64,000 nucleotides of DNA from Granulicella aggregans (GTDB taxonomy: Bacteria; Acidobacteriota; Terriglobia; Terriglobales; Acidobacteriaceae): positions 1,116,001-1,180,000 of the forward strand of contig NZ_JACHIP010000001.1 in assembly GCF_014203275.1 (NCBI RefSeq). Direction: 5' to 3'. Positions 48,146 through 56,483 of this stretch are shown here, piece by piece. Numbering within the stretch: the stretch's first letter is position 1; each line of letters begins with the position of its first letter. A program made the translations under genes and the position numbers. The notes under the pieces were generated by a model. That model ran no database searches. It had not been told where the DNA came from and saw nothing but the letters and a program-made list of their open reading frames with translations.

Positions 48146-51100
48146 TTAGAAGTTGATCCTACCGGCAAGTTCCAGGCTGCGCGGACCGGCACCCTCGGCA
48201 GACTCAAGTCCGGGAATCTGCCCGAAGTTGCCCGCATCGACCTGCATGTTTGGGGGCAGATAGTTGCGGTGGTTGAAGACGTTGGCCGCCTCGGCTGAGA
48301 ACTCAAACTTCACGTGCTCATAGAGAGCGATGTCCTTCCGCATGGACATCGAAAAGACTGCAGTACCCGGCCCGACGACACTGCCGACCCGAGCGTTGCC
48401 GAAGGAGCCCTGATTGGCTGCGGGAATTCCGAAAGCGGCGGGATTGAGCCACTGAGTAGTGGTCCGATTCGTAGCGTAAAGCGTAACTCCAGAATGGATG
48501 TCCGCGTGGGTCTGCCCGACGGTCGTAAGGATGTTTGTGTTGGCCGGGTCAGAGCTTGACTGGTACGGAGTGAGGAACGCGCCGCTCTGGAGCACGGTCA
48601 CTCCGCCCAGATGCCAGTCGCCGATGATCGTATTGATCGGGCCATTGCCCGGAAAGAACCGCTGTCCTTTGCCGAATGGGAGGTCGTAGAGGTACGTGAC
48701 CAGGAAGCGATTCTTACGGTCGTAACTAACGTTGCCGTAGTCAAGCCCGGGATGAAAGCGGTCCGTCACAAAGTTACCGCCAGAACCGGCGAAGCCGCTG
48801 GGCGTAGCTCCGGCGGCGTCTGAAAGGTCACGGGTGAAGGTGTAGCTTGCGTCGAATGTAAGATTCTTTCCGCTGCGCCGCGAGACCTCAACCGTGCCGC
48901 TGCCGTAGTTGCTCTCGGCGAGATTTTCGACGCTCTGGATGACGCTCCAGGAGGTATAGGGAACGGTCGCGGGATCGTAGGGTGTGGTGCTGGCGGGAAC
49001 CTGGTTGAGGTCGACGAAGGTCTCGAGGTTCGAGCCGTGGCTGCCAACATAAGAGAACCGCAAGCCGTAGCCTTTGCCCAGATCCTGCTCGACCGTCATG
49101 TTCCACTGCTGGACTGATGGATCTTTGTAGTGGATCGGGAATGCGTAATAGAAGCCGGCCGTGCCTGCGAGACTCGCCGCATCAAGGGCGGGAAAGGGAT
49201 TGGCGAGCGAGAGTTGCGGCGTCACACCATCGTCGCCAACGGACTGGCTATAGACGCCGACATAGCTGGCATGGACGGCCCAGCCGGACACCAGCGAGAA
49301 GCCCAGCGGGCTCTCGATGAAGCGGCCCCAGCCGCCGCGAACCACCATCTTGTCGTTACCGTAAGGACGCCAGGCGAAGCCGATGCGCGGCCCGTAGTCG
49401 TTCTTGTAGGTGTAGCGAAGCGTCTCCGGCAACCGGGCCTGCTGCGCGGTGAGCGTGGGAGTCGGCGAGATCGCGTTCATAAAATCAGTCGACTCGAACG
49501 ACTCGGCCTTGGCATTAGGTACGACGACGGCTCCGTGTACGGTCGAGCCGTCGGTACCGGGTCCGTTGTAATCAGGAAGGAAGAACGCCGTGTTGTAGTT
49601 CGTCTCCTTCAAGGGAGGGTGAAGCTCATACCGGAGACCGAGGTTGAGCGTCAGCCGGGGAGTGATCTTCCAATCGTCCTGACCGTAGATGGCGTAGGAG
49701 TAGCCCAGGCCGTCCATCGTAGGCTTGTTGATCGTGGATGCCTCCGTGTAGTCCGGATATCCAGCAAGGAAGGAAGCGTAAGGATCACCGATGGTCGCGC
49801 CCGTGTCGGAAGAGCCATCGAAGACATACCATCCGCTGCTCAGGTTGCCGAAGACGTTGTCGTCATGATCGGTCAGACGTTTGAAGTCTCCACCGAACTT
49901 GAAGTTGTGATGGCCCTTGTTCCAGGTGACGTTATCCAGCAACTCCACGGTCTGGCTGCGCTGGCGTGTGGGGTTACCGCCTCCCGTCGCCATGAAGCCG
50001 TTGATCAGCAACTGCGGAGCCTCCGACCAGGCAAGGTTCGTCTGCGGAACGGAAAGGTCGGTCTGTTGCAGCAGTTGGCTGGTGCTGTAGTTCTGCGTCG
50101 TTGACGTATGCTGCGCGTTGAATCCGCCGCGAAACTCGTTCAACAGTGTCGGAGTGAAGATGTAGTTGTGCGCGAACGTCATCCCCTCATCGATCTCAGG
50201 AATGCTGTAAGAGCCCTGGAGCGGGCTTCCTGCCGACTGGCAGAAATTGAAAGTACAACTGGTGTCCGGCGCGGAGATCACCTGGCGGTTCTTATACGAA
50301 AAGCGCGCGAAGACACTCTGCTTCTGCGTGATGCGGTGATCGAGCCGCACGTCTCCCTGATTCGTAGAGATGGGGGAGGGAAAGTTCGTGCGGTAGTTCT
50401 GCGAGTAGGAGTCTGCCGGTCCGAAGTTCGGCAGTGGCATAAGGTACTGCAGCATCTTCGCTGCGGTGGGATCTACGGGGACGTGACTGGCATCGATTGG
50501 AGTGCCATCGGGCGCGTAGATGGCCGCGACTCCCTGCTTGGAAAGATAGTCGGTCAGATCGGCATAACCGCTGCCATCGCCTCGCATCGCAAGTGTGGGA
50601 ACGCTGGTATTGATGGGCGTCTCACGCGGCAGGCGCAAGCCTTCATAGCTGGCGAAGAAGAAGGTCCGGTCTCGTCCGTTGTAAAGATGTGGAATGCCGA
50701 GAGGTCCGCCGAGTGTGCCCCCGAAGTCATTCATGATGATCTTCGGCTTGCTGCCCTGAATCGAATCGCCAGCGTTGAATACCGTGTTCTGGTGATTCTC
50801 GAAGAGTCCACCGTGAAAGGCACCCGTGCCCGCCTTCGAAACAGTAGTGATGTCGGCGACGCCAGAGAATTCAGCATTATTGTTCGACTCACTAACGCGG
50901 ATCTCCTCAATCGAGTTGAAGGAGGGGAACATCTCGTTGATCGGCCCGGAGTACTCCACGCCGACACTGCTGATGCCGTCGATGGTGAGACTAAGCAGCG
51001 CTGGCGTCGCACCCATTACGGATAAGTTCCCACCCGCGTCCGTCTGCACTCCGGCTTCTGTCGTCAAAGTCGAGATGGGGCTCGTCGAGCCGGTGGAACG

Positions 51101-51595
51101 CGAGTAGATCGCGACCGGAAGACTAACCAGCTCCGTCCCAAGCTTGGTCTCTGCGAGATTCGAAACTTCGGTAGTGATGACGTTTTGCGCGGTCTCTTCG
51201 ACCGTCACCGTCTGGGTCTCAGATCCCAACTTCAAAGCAGCCTCAATGCGGCGAGACTCGCGGGCATTGATGGCGATTTCAGGCAAGCTGTACTTCTCGA
51301 AGCCCGGCGCGGAGATTGATAGGCTGTAGGTGCCGATGTCGATATTGCTAAGCGTAAACTCGCCGCCGGAGTCACTGGTAGCTGTACGCGTCGAAGTAGT
51401 GCCCTTATTCGTAAGCAGAATCATCGCGCCGGGAACGACAGCACCGGTTGAATCTTTCACCGTTCCCAGAATCGTACCGAAGGTCGATTGCGCCTGAGAG
51501 AACGTTGCCATCAATGCGATGAACAGGATAAGCAGCGAAGCGCGAAGCATGCGGGAAGAGAAGAACGTCAGAAGGACCGGCCGGAAGAGATGCAT
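48146..51595 (-). CDS. TonB-dependent receptor 3 with carboxypeptidase-regulatory-like N-domain
   Basis: About 1149 residues from ATG 51595, which has GAGG about 10 nt upstream; an ATG five codons earlier is possible. A long signal peptide (cleaving after FSQAQ) is followed by a CarboxypepD_reg-like domain (ILGTVKDSTGAVVPGAMILL), a plug region and a beta-barrel ending in Phe (RSLELAGRINF). It is of the same class as the other two receptors but clearly diverged from them. The gene upstream on the same strand is a copper amine oxidase with its own terminator, so the receptor is probably a separate unit. Confidence 0.89.
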   Translation of the reverse strand: MHLFRPVLLTFFSSRMLRASLLILFIALMATFSQAQSTFGTILGTVKDSTGAVVPGAMILLTNKGTTSTRTATSDSGGEFTLSNIDIGTYSLSISAPGFEKYSLPEIAINARESRRIEAALKLGSETQTVTVEETAQNVITTEVSNLAETKLGTELVSLPVAIYSRSTGSTSPISTLTTEAGVQTDAGGNLSVMGATPALLSLTIDGISSVGVEYSGPINEMFPSFNSIEEIRVSESNNNAEFSGVADITTVSKAGTGAFHGGLFENHQNTVFNAGDSIQGSKPKIIMNDFGGTLGGPLGIPHLYNGRDRTFFFASYEGLRLPRETPINTSVPTLAMRGDGSGYADLTDYLSKQGVAAIYAPDGTPIDASHVPVDPTAAKMLQYLMPLPNFGPADSYSQNYRTNFPSPISTNQGDVRLDHRITQKQSVFARFSYKNRQVISAPDTSCTFNFCQSAGSPLQGSYSIPEIDEGMTFAHNYIFTPTLLNEFRGGFNAQHTSTTQNYSTSQLLQQTDLSVPQTNLAWSEAPQLLINGFMATGGGNPTRQRSQTVELLDNVTWNKGHHNFKFGGDFKRLTDHDDNVFGNLSSGWYVFDGSSDTGATIGDPYASFLAGYPDYTEASTINKPTMDGLGYSYAIYGQDDWKITPRLTLNLGLRYELHPPLKETNYNTAFFLPDYNGPGTDGSTVHGAVVVPNAKAESFESTDFMNAISPTPTLTAQQARLPETLRYTYKNDYGPRIGFAWRPYGNDKMVVRGGWGRFIESPLGFSLVSGWAVHASYVGVYSQSVGDDGVTPQLSLANPFPALDAASLAGTAGFYYAFPIHYKDPSVQQWNMTVEQDLGKGYGLRFSYVGSHGSNLETFVDLNQVPASTTPYDPATVPYTSWSVIQSVENLAESNYGSGTVEVSRRSGKNLTFDASYTFTRDLSDAAGATPSGFAGSGGNFVTDRFHPGLDYGNVSYDRKNRFLVTYLYDLPFGKGQRFFPGNGPINTIIGDWHLGGVTVLQSGAFLTPYQSSSDPANTNILTTVGQTHADIHSGVTLYATNRTTTQWLNPAAFGIPAANQGSFGNARVGSVVGPGTAVFSMSMRKDIALYEHVKFEFSAEAANVFNHRNYLPPNMQVDAGNFGQIPGLESAEGAGPRSLELAGRINF

Positions 51596-51634
51596 GTGCG
51601 TTGACCTCATGGAATGGGGATAAATGCATGCAGA

Positions 51635-51662
51635 TCTGGTTTTTCTTGTCTGGTTTTTCTTA
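51635..51662. repeat. Tandem 14-nt direct repeat upstream of TonB receptor 3
   Basis: Two adjacent copies of TCTGGTTTTTCTT(G/A) lie 40-67 nt before the receptor 3 start. Read on the minus strand they are AAGAAAAACCAGA units, placed where an activator or repressor could bind near the promoter. The function is inferred from position only. Confidence 0.55.
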
Positions 51663-51744
51663 TCTTGCTTCGCCAGGAGGGTCGAGGCTTCGCGGGCTCG
51701 ACTGCGGCGGGATGGGTGCTGCGGAGTGGAGGTCGATAAAGTGG

Positions 51745-51779
51745 AAAAAATGCGGCCCCGTCTCTATATGCGGGACCGC
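51745..51779 (-). terminator. Rho-independent terminator after the amine oxidase gene
   Basis: On the minus strand the RNA would form a 9-bp stem GCGGUCCCG/CGGGGCCGC (one G-U pair) with a 10-nt loop, followed by A and six U. It starts about 35 nt after the amine oxidase stop. This is the most classical intrinsic terminator in the window. Confidence 0.85.
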
Positions 51780-51814
51780 GTTAGCTGAAAGTACAAGTTT
51801 CCGAAACTGATCGA

Positions 51815-53827
51815 CTACGGAACCATAGGCAGATCCATAGTCGGGTTCTTGTTGAGGAAGCCGAAGGGCCGCAGCGAAAACATGTGCCACATGATCGGCA
51901 TCTGCGGCCAGTCCTCAGCGCGTGGGACATGGTGGAAGCCAACCGTATACCACGCGACGATGTCCGTGTTCATGATGCTTCGGTTCTGCTTCACCCATTC
52001 GGGCAGACTGTCGTCGCCCTTGCTACCCATGACGTAGACGCCTGAGACATAGCGCTCCGTCGGATCATAAGGCGTGACCCAGAGGCTGTGCTCCGAGAAG
52101 CCCGCACGCTTCTGCGGCCACTCGGAAGAAGGCAGCAGACTGATGCCGGTCTCGCCGGGCATGATCTCGAAGCTCGTGTTCTGTCCCAAAGAGTTCTTCA
52201 CACCTTCGTTCGAGAACCGCCACATCGCCGGATGGTCGAGCGAGACGTTCAGCTTCGCGTCGCCTTCGGTCGCGATCATCTCCGGCTTCATCGCCCATAT
52301 CCATTTGCGGCCAAGCGATGTATCGGGCAGCTTGAAGGGGACGAGCTTATCGACCATCAGGCTGTTCTTCGTGCCATCCACATCGAGATCGAGGCGATAG
52401 CTGAAGTAGTGGTCATGATCGACCGCGCTGGTACCCGGCGCAACCAGCTGTCCAAACTGCACTGGCTTCCCATCGGTGTCCGTACCTTCCATGTTGGCGG
52501 AGAGCTTGCCATCAGCCCTTTGATCTTTTACCGCCTTCACCTCGAGAATGCCGGTAGCGCCGACACCGACGGTGATGGATGCGTCCTGCTCAAACCGCCA
52601 ATCGAAAAGGTAGTCATAGTTGCCGACCGTGGCGACGGTGCGGAAGACAAGCTCGCGGGTCGGTCGGCCGGAGATTGCGTAGGTGTCTTCATCCCAATGA
52701 CGCCATGCCGGGTCGCCGCTCACTCGCTCGAACATGCAGGCAAGCTGCGGACGAATATAAGGCGTCCCGTTCTCGTGGAAGAACGTCCCGCTGAAAAATG
52801 TCGCGTAGGTGGGGCAATCAATCCCCGCCTGCAACGGCTTGATGATGCCGCCCGATCCCGTGTTAACGAAGTACTCTCCGGCATCAAGAAAGACGTGAGA
52901 GTTCCATGTCTCTTCGGGATCCTGATACGGCACATACATCTCAGAGAGAGCGCCTTCGTACAGGACCGACCGCGGCTTGCCCTCGTCCATGTAGGTGACA
53001 AGGTTTACCACCGGCCCGACGCGAGGATCAAGGCGGAAACGGAACTTCCAATTCTGCCAGCTGACCTCGCCATCCTTGATGGTGAAGCTTGGGCCGTTGG
53101 GCTGCGAGGTGAGGATCGGTTGCGTTCCCGGCAGCGCGCTACCTCCATCCGCGTCATAGAGGCTTGAAGTCGGAGGCATCGGCACGACGCCGTAGTCAGA
53201 GAAACGGACAATTTTCTTTCCCGCGACATCGACGATAAAGAAGATGCCCGGAATCTCGCGATCCCAGCCATACTTGGCGTTTGCGGAGTAAGTACATCCT
53301 CCCCATCCGATACGCTTGCCTTCTTCCTGTTCCGGAAGGCCGACATAACCTGCGGGCGTGACGTAGCAGGTCACCAGCCGCGTGTCCGTGATGCCGCGCT
53401 TCGTGAGCGCCTCCATTACACGCGGATCTTTCTTCAGGACATCATCGAAGCCGTGCATCTCCGTCTCAGTCATCGGTGCCTGGTAGTTCTTTAGCTCGGT
53501 GTACGAGTCGATCTTGCCCGCGGTGATGTCAACGACCGCCTCATAGCTCTTGCCGTCCGTCAGCAAGACAGCGTCGACCTTGCGCGGCATGGGTTTGCCC
53601 GGCTTCCAGGCGAGCACCTGCGCCTTCGGCGGTTCGCGCAGCAGGACGCTTGCGAAGATGGTCTTCTCCGCGAGCTTGCCGGCAGTCTGCAGGAGGTTGT
53701 AAGTCTTCCAGTATTCGTCGACGGTCAAGGCGTCCAACGGGTGATTGACCTTGGGCTGGAGCGCAAACGCCTGCGCCACAAAGATGAAGCTGAGCATGAG
53801 TGCGATGGATCTGGAACGCAATGCCAA
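51815..53827 (-). CDS. Secreted copper-containing primary amine oxidase
   Basis: A 670-residue protein with a signal peptide of about 22 residues. The topaquinone consensus NYDY is at residues 403-406, with Tyr404 the precursor of the cofactor. Asp315 in VFLDAGEYF is the candidate catalytic base. Copper ligands are H471 and H473 (HDHYFSYRLD) and a third His in VGFHHVPRAEDWP. It would oxidise primary amines to aldehydes with release of ammonia and hydrogen peroxide in the periplasm or outside the cell. All key residues are present. No amine transporter or aldehyde dehydrogenase is adjacent; its own terminator follows. Confidence 0.94.
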   Translation of the reverse strand: MALRSRSIALMLSFIFVAQAFALQPKVNHPLDALTVDEYWKTYNLLQTAGKLAEKTIFASVLLREPPKAQVLAWKPGKPMPRKVDAVLLTDGKSYEAVVDITAGKIDSYTELKNYQAPMTETEMHGFDDVLKKDPRVMEALTKRGITDTRLVTCYVTPAGYVGLPEQEEGKRIGWGGCTYSANAKYGWDREIPGIFFIVDVAGKKIVRFSDYGVVPMPPTSSLYDADGGSALPGTQPILTSQPNGPSFTIKDGEVSWQNWKFRFRLDPRVGPVVNLVTYMDEGKPRSVLYEGALSEMYVPYQDPEETWNSHVFLDAGEYFVNTGSGGIIKPLQAGIDCPTYATFFSGTFFHENGTPYIRPQLACMFERVSGDPAWRHWDEDTYAISGRPTRELVFRTVATVGNYDYLFDWRFEQDASITVGVGATGILEVKAVKDQRADGKLSANMEGTDTDGKPVQFGQLVAPGTSAVDHDHYFSYRLDLDVDGTKNSLMVDKLVPFKLPDTSLGRKWIWAMKPEMIATEGDAKLNVSLDHPAMWRFSNEGVKNSLGQNTSFEIMPGETGISLLPSSEWPQKRAGFSEHSLWVTPYDPTERYVSGVYVMGSKGDDSLPEWVKQNRSIMNTDIVAWYTVGFHHVPRAEDWPQMPIMWHMFSLRPFGFLNKNPTMDLPMVP

Positions 53828-54537
53828 GTGGCCTCCACTGGTTGTGTCCGGAGCTGTATAGCCCGGAACGGACGCGGATAGATAAGGCTACGCACCTCTC
53901 AGTTTCGAAAGGTGAAAGATCCGCACTCAAAATCGGGTTTCAGCGTGATGCTGTGCGAAAGGTACGAGCGGCGTACTTCGAGGGTCGAACGATTTCCTTG
54001 GAGAAAGCCAGAAGGCCGATTCCGGATGCAACTCGTCCGCAGATGCGCGTATCGAGCGGGTTCAATTGAGAAGTGACTCTCTCGTTATCCGACATCTGCG
54101 CCTGCAAGTCAAGTGTCTTGAGGGATTTGCTGAGTCGAGGGTACCTGCTGGTTCATCCGGATAGACTCGCCAGCAGGTTCGCTCGGTACAGACTGGGGAG
54201 ATGCGGAGGACGGAACAGTGCTATGACTACCGCCGTTGCTGGCGCAACGTGCGGATCGCGCGGCTGCCTGCGCGAGACCTAAGCGGCTTGAAGACTTGAG
54301 GTTTGGGCGGCCGCCGCCACTGCAAGAACGATCAACGGCGGACAGTCGCTTCGCGATGCGTACCCCGTGCAGGCTCCCACACAGGTGCATGGCTGCTTGG
54401 TCGTGCAGGTTCCATTTGCTGTCTTTGAGATTGCCAATGCGGTCGTCTCCCTGAAAGAAACCTATTCGAAATAGCCTGCGAGCGATGTGATCAAGATCAC
54501 ATCGCTCGCAGGCAACGCGACTCCGGCACTGATTGAT
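53828..54537. other. Intergenic region upstream of the amine oxidase, downstream of usp
   Basis: About 710 nt. Open frames exist on both strands but none has a ribosome site plus a protein-like composition, so I call no gene. Visible elements are a 9-bp hairpin at 54143-54178 (ACCTGCTGG/CCAGCAGGT, 18-nt loop) and the 19-bp inverted repeat at 54474-54513. The amine oxidase promoter must lie in the left part. A small regulatory RNA cannot be excluded. Confidence 0.4.
54474..54513. repeat. 19-bp inverted repeat with a CRP-consensus core
   Basis: Two 19-nt arms (GCCTGCGAGCGATGTGATC and its exact complement) flank a 2-nt centre. The middle 16 nt (54486-54501) read TGTGATCAAGATCACA, the ideal TGTGA-N6-TCACA palindrome bound by CRP-type regulators. 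It begins 24 nt after the universal stress gene stop, so it could be a terminator hairpin, a regulator-binding site, or both. A Crp/Fnr-family gene lies 1 kb away. Confidence 0.75.
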
Positions 54538-55425
54538 TCAACAAATGGTGAGTACCGGGCAATTGGCGCCTGCAAGAAGAGCTGCGGTAAGTCCACCCTC
54601 TACCCGGGTTAGCCAGAATGAAGAATGTCGAGCCCCGAGAACGATCAGGTCCGCATCCATCCTTTGTGTGAGACTCAAAAGACGGTCCGCCGCTTCTCCG
54701 TACTCGACCACGCATTCAGGCGTACACCAGTCGAAAGCTGACTCCGGAATGGAGTCTTTCAGACGCCTGAGGAAGCCTTCCTGGAGTTCGTCGCGAGTCT
54801 TGAAGCCTTCATCGTTAGGGTTGAGGACACAGCAGCAGAAGAGATGGGCGGCGTTCTCCTGGGCGAATGAGAGAGCGATGGCGGCTGCCTTTGCGGCCTC
54901 TGGCGAGAAGTCCGTCGCATAGAGGATGGTTTTGAAGACGAGAGGACCGGCCTTCGGTGTCCGAGCCAGAGGCCCGACGGTAAGGACCGGACAGACCGCG
55001 CCTCGCAGGATCTTTTCCGCGGTTGAACCGAGAATGAGGCGAGCCAGGCCCGACTTCGCCTCGGTTCCGGCGACGATAAGATCTGCCTGGTGCTCCCCGG
55101 CGATCTCCAGCAGAACGTCGGCGGGACGGTGCCCTTCGGTGGCGACGATGCTGGTACGAATTCCATCCAGAGGCATCTGCGAAGCGAAGTTCTGTAGATT
55201 GTCCGTGCTGATCTTCTTCCTCTCCCCTGCCATGCTGGGAAGAATCGCTTCCTCATAGGAAGCTGTCACAGAGGGATCGAAGACATTGGCGATCTCGAGG
55301 CTTGAGTTATACCGTCGGGCAATCCCGACAGCATAGGCAGCAGCTTTCTCCGATGCTTGCGAGAAGTCGGTAGCCAGCAGGATTCTATCGATGGTTAAAA
55401 CGGTCGGTCCTTGAAGAAGTGGCAT
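54538..55425 (-). CDS. Tandem-domain universal stress protein
   Basis: A 295-residue protein with two UspA domains (about 10-150 and 160-295). Domain 1 keeps most of the nucleotide-binding signature (GTEAKSGLARLILGST, residues 120-135) but with Ala where the second Gly is expected; domain 2 is degenerate at the same place (GARHSSFWLTRVEGG), so ATP binding may be confined to domain 1. USPs support survival in hypoxia, stasis or oxidative stress. The gene is flanked by two CRP-like palindromes and preceded by a Crp/Fnr gene on the same strand, which suggests direct control by that regulator. Confidence 0.92.
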   Translation of the reverse strand: MPLLQGPTVLTIDRILLATDFSQASEKAAAYAVGIARRYNSSLEIANVFDPSVTASYEEAILPSMAGERKKISTDNLQNFASQMPLDGIRTSIVATEGHRPADVLLEIAGEHQADLIVAGTEAKSGLARLILGSTAEKILRGAVCPVLTVGPLARTPKAGPLVFKTILYATDFSPEAAKAAAIALSFAQENAAHLFCCCVLNPNDEGFKTRDELQEGFLRRLKDSIPESAFDWCTPECVVEYGEAADRLLSLTQRMDADLIVLGARHSSFWLTRVEGGLTAALLAGANCPVLTIC

Positions 55426-55500
55426 GGTCGCCTCCGCGATTGCGATGTGGCACCAACTTCTGTGCCTAAGGCCACGCTATGCCCTCCTCCTGGCTGACGC

Positions 55501-55516
55501 TGTGACGGCGCTCACA
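55501..55516. promoter_or_regulatory. CRP/FNR-type operator upstream of usp
   Basis: The sequence TGTGACGGCGCTCACA is a perfect TGTGA-N6-TCACA palindrome centred about 84 nt before the start codon of the universal stress gene and 34 nt after the stop of the Crp/Fnr gene. The regulator's recognition helix carries the residues that read TGTGA in E. coli CRP. Activation of usp, possibly with autoregulatory consequences, is a reasonable inference. Confidence 0.75.
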
Positions 55517-55549
55517 CCGCATCGTGAATAAAGATCACAGATCGTGCAG

Positions 55550-56266
55550 CTACTCCGATGCAAGTTCGGTCAGACGCTCCGGCAGGAGGATCGTGACGGC
55601 AGCGCCCTGGATCCGAATGAGCTCGTCCTTCTGCATGCGGCTGAGCGTTCTTGAGACCGTCTCGCGCGAAGTGCCGGTGAAGCTGGCCAGATCATCGTGG
55701 GTCATCGTCATATGAAAGCGCATGGCCGCTTTGCCGCAGCTCTCTGACTTCGCCCAATCGAGGAGCAGACCGGCGATGCGGCCGGAGACCGACCCCGAGA
55801 GCGCCAACCGCCGTGCATCCGAGTACGCCGCCATGTACTCCTCGGACAGCGCCTTCGCGGCATGCATGCTCGCCTCTCCGTGGCGATTGAGAAACGGCAG
55901 GAAGTCAGTCCTATCGATGGCCTTGAGCGATACCGGCTCAAGCGCTTCGGCTGTCACTTCGAAGGGCGAGCCGGAGATGATCGCGCTAAGCCCAAGGACG
56001 TCTCCGGCGAGAGCAATCTTTAGATTTAGCGTCTTCCCGTCGCGAGAGGAGCAGGAGAGCTTCACCTTGCCATCGCAGAGAATATAGACCCGGTCACCGG
56101 GGTCGCCTTCCCTGAAAAGAACTGCCCCACTTTGCATCGAGGCCGAGCTTCCAATGGTGTCGAAGTCAGCCAGCGCGTCCGGAGCGAGGTTGCAGAACAT
56201 GTGCTTCGGCCTCCAGCCACAGTTCTGGCAGTCGGCCGGGGCGCGGAGGTTGAGACGGTGAGGCAT
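55550..56266 (-). CDS. Crp/Fnr-family transcription regulator with N-terminal Cys cluster
   Basis: A 238-residue regulator: cyclic-nucleotide-binding-like beta-roll (about 35-125), dimer helix, and a winged helix (about 165-235). The recognition helix TSRETVSRTLSR has R201, E202 and R206, matching R180, E181 and R185 of E. coli CRP, which predicts a TGTGA half-site; Ser205 also matches FNR. The N-terminus has C13-x2-C16-x8-C25, recalling but not identical to the FNR cluster spacing; further Cys are at 64 and 72. Iron-sulphur or redox sensing is possible. ATG with AAGG upstream. Two matching palindromes occur within about 1.1 kb. Confidence 0.92.
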   Translation of the reverse strand: MPHRLNLRAPADCQNCGWRPKHMFCNLAPDALADFDTIGSSASMQSGAVLFREGDPGDRVYILCDGKVKLSCSSRDGKTLNLKIALAGDVLGLSAIISGSPFEVTAEALEPVSLKAIDRTDFLPFLNRHGEASMHAAKALSEEYMAAYSDARRLALSGSVSGRIAGLLLDWAKSESCGKAAMRFHMTMTHDDLASFTGTSRETVSRTLSRMQKDELIRIQGAAVTILLPERLTELASE

Positions 56267-56483
56267 TCTGGCCTTTCCTGACCTTTGCGCGATCCTTAAG
56301 GAGCGGTTGCGCCTTGAGTCTAGCAGAGTGGCAACTGCGCGAAACCATCCGTTCGGATGAGTCCGTCTTTGCGAGCAGGAGGTCGCGGCGTAGTCTGTAA
56401 AGACGTGTCTTGCGCCCCGTTGTGGGGCAACAACTGCGAACAGATCAGAGGCGCACCGGTGGCCACGGGGCGCGGAGGAACAG

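Noticed and set aside
53800..54454. Small open frames in the amine oxidase/usp gap
   Set aside because: No ribosome sites, odd Ser/Arg-rich compositions and no family resemblance; treated as non-coding.
56411..56430. Short GC hairpin in the pckG leader as a possible riboswitch
   Set aside because: Only a 5-7 bp stem with a bulge; no conserved riboswitch core was recognised.
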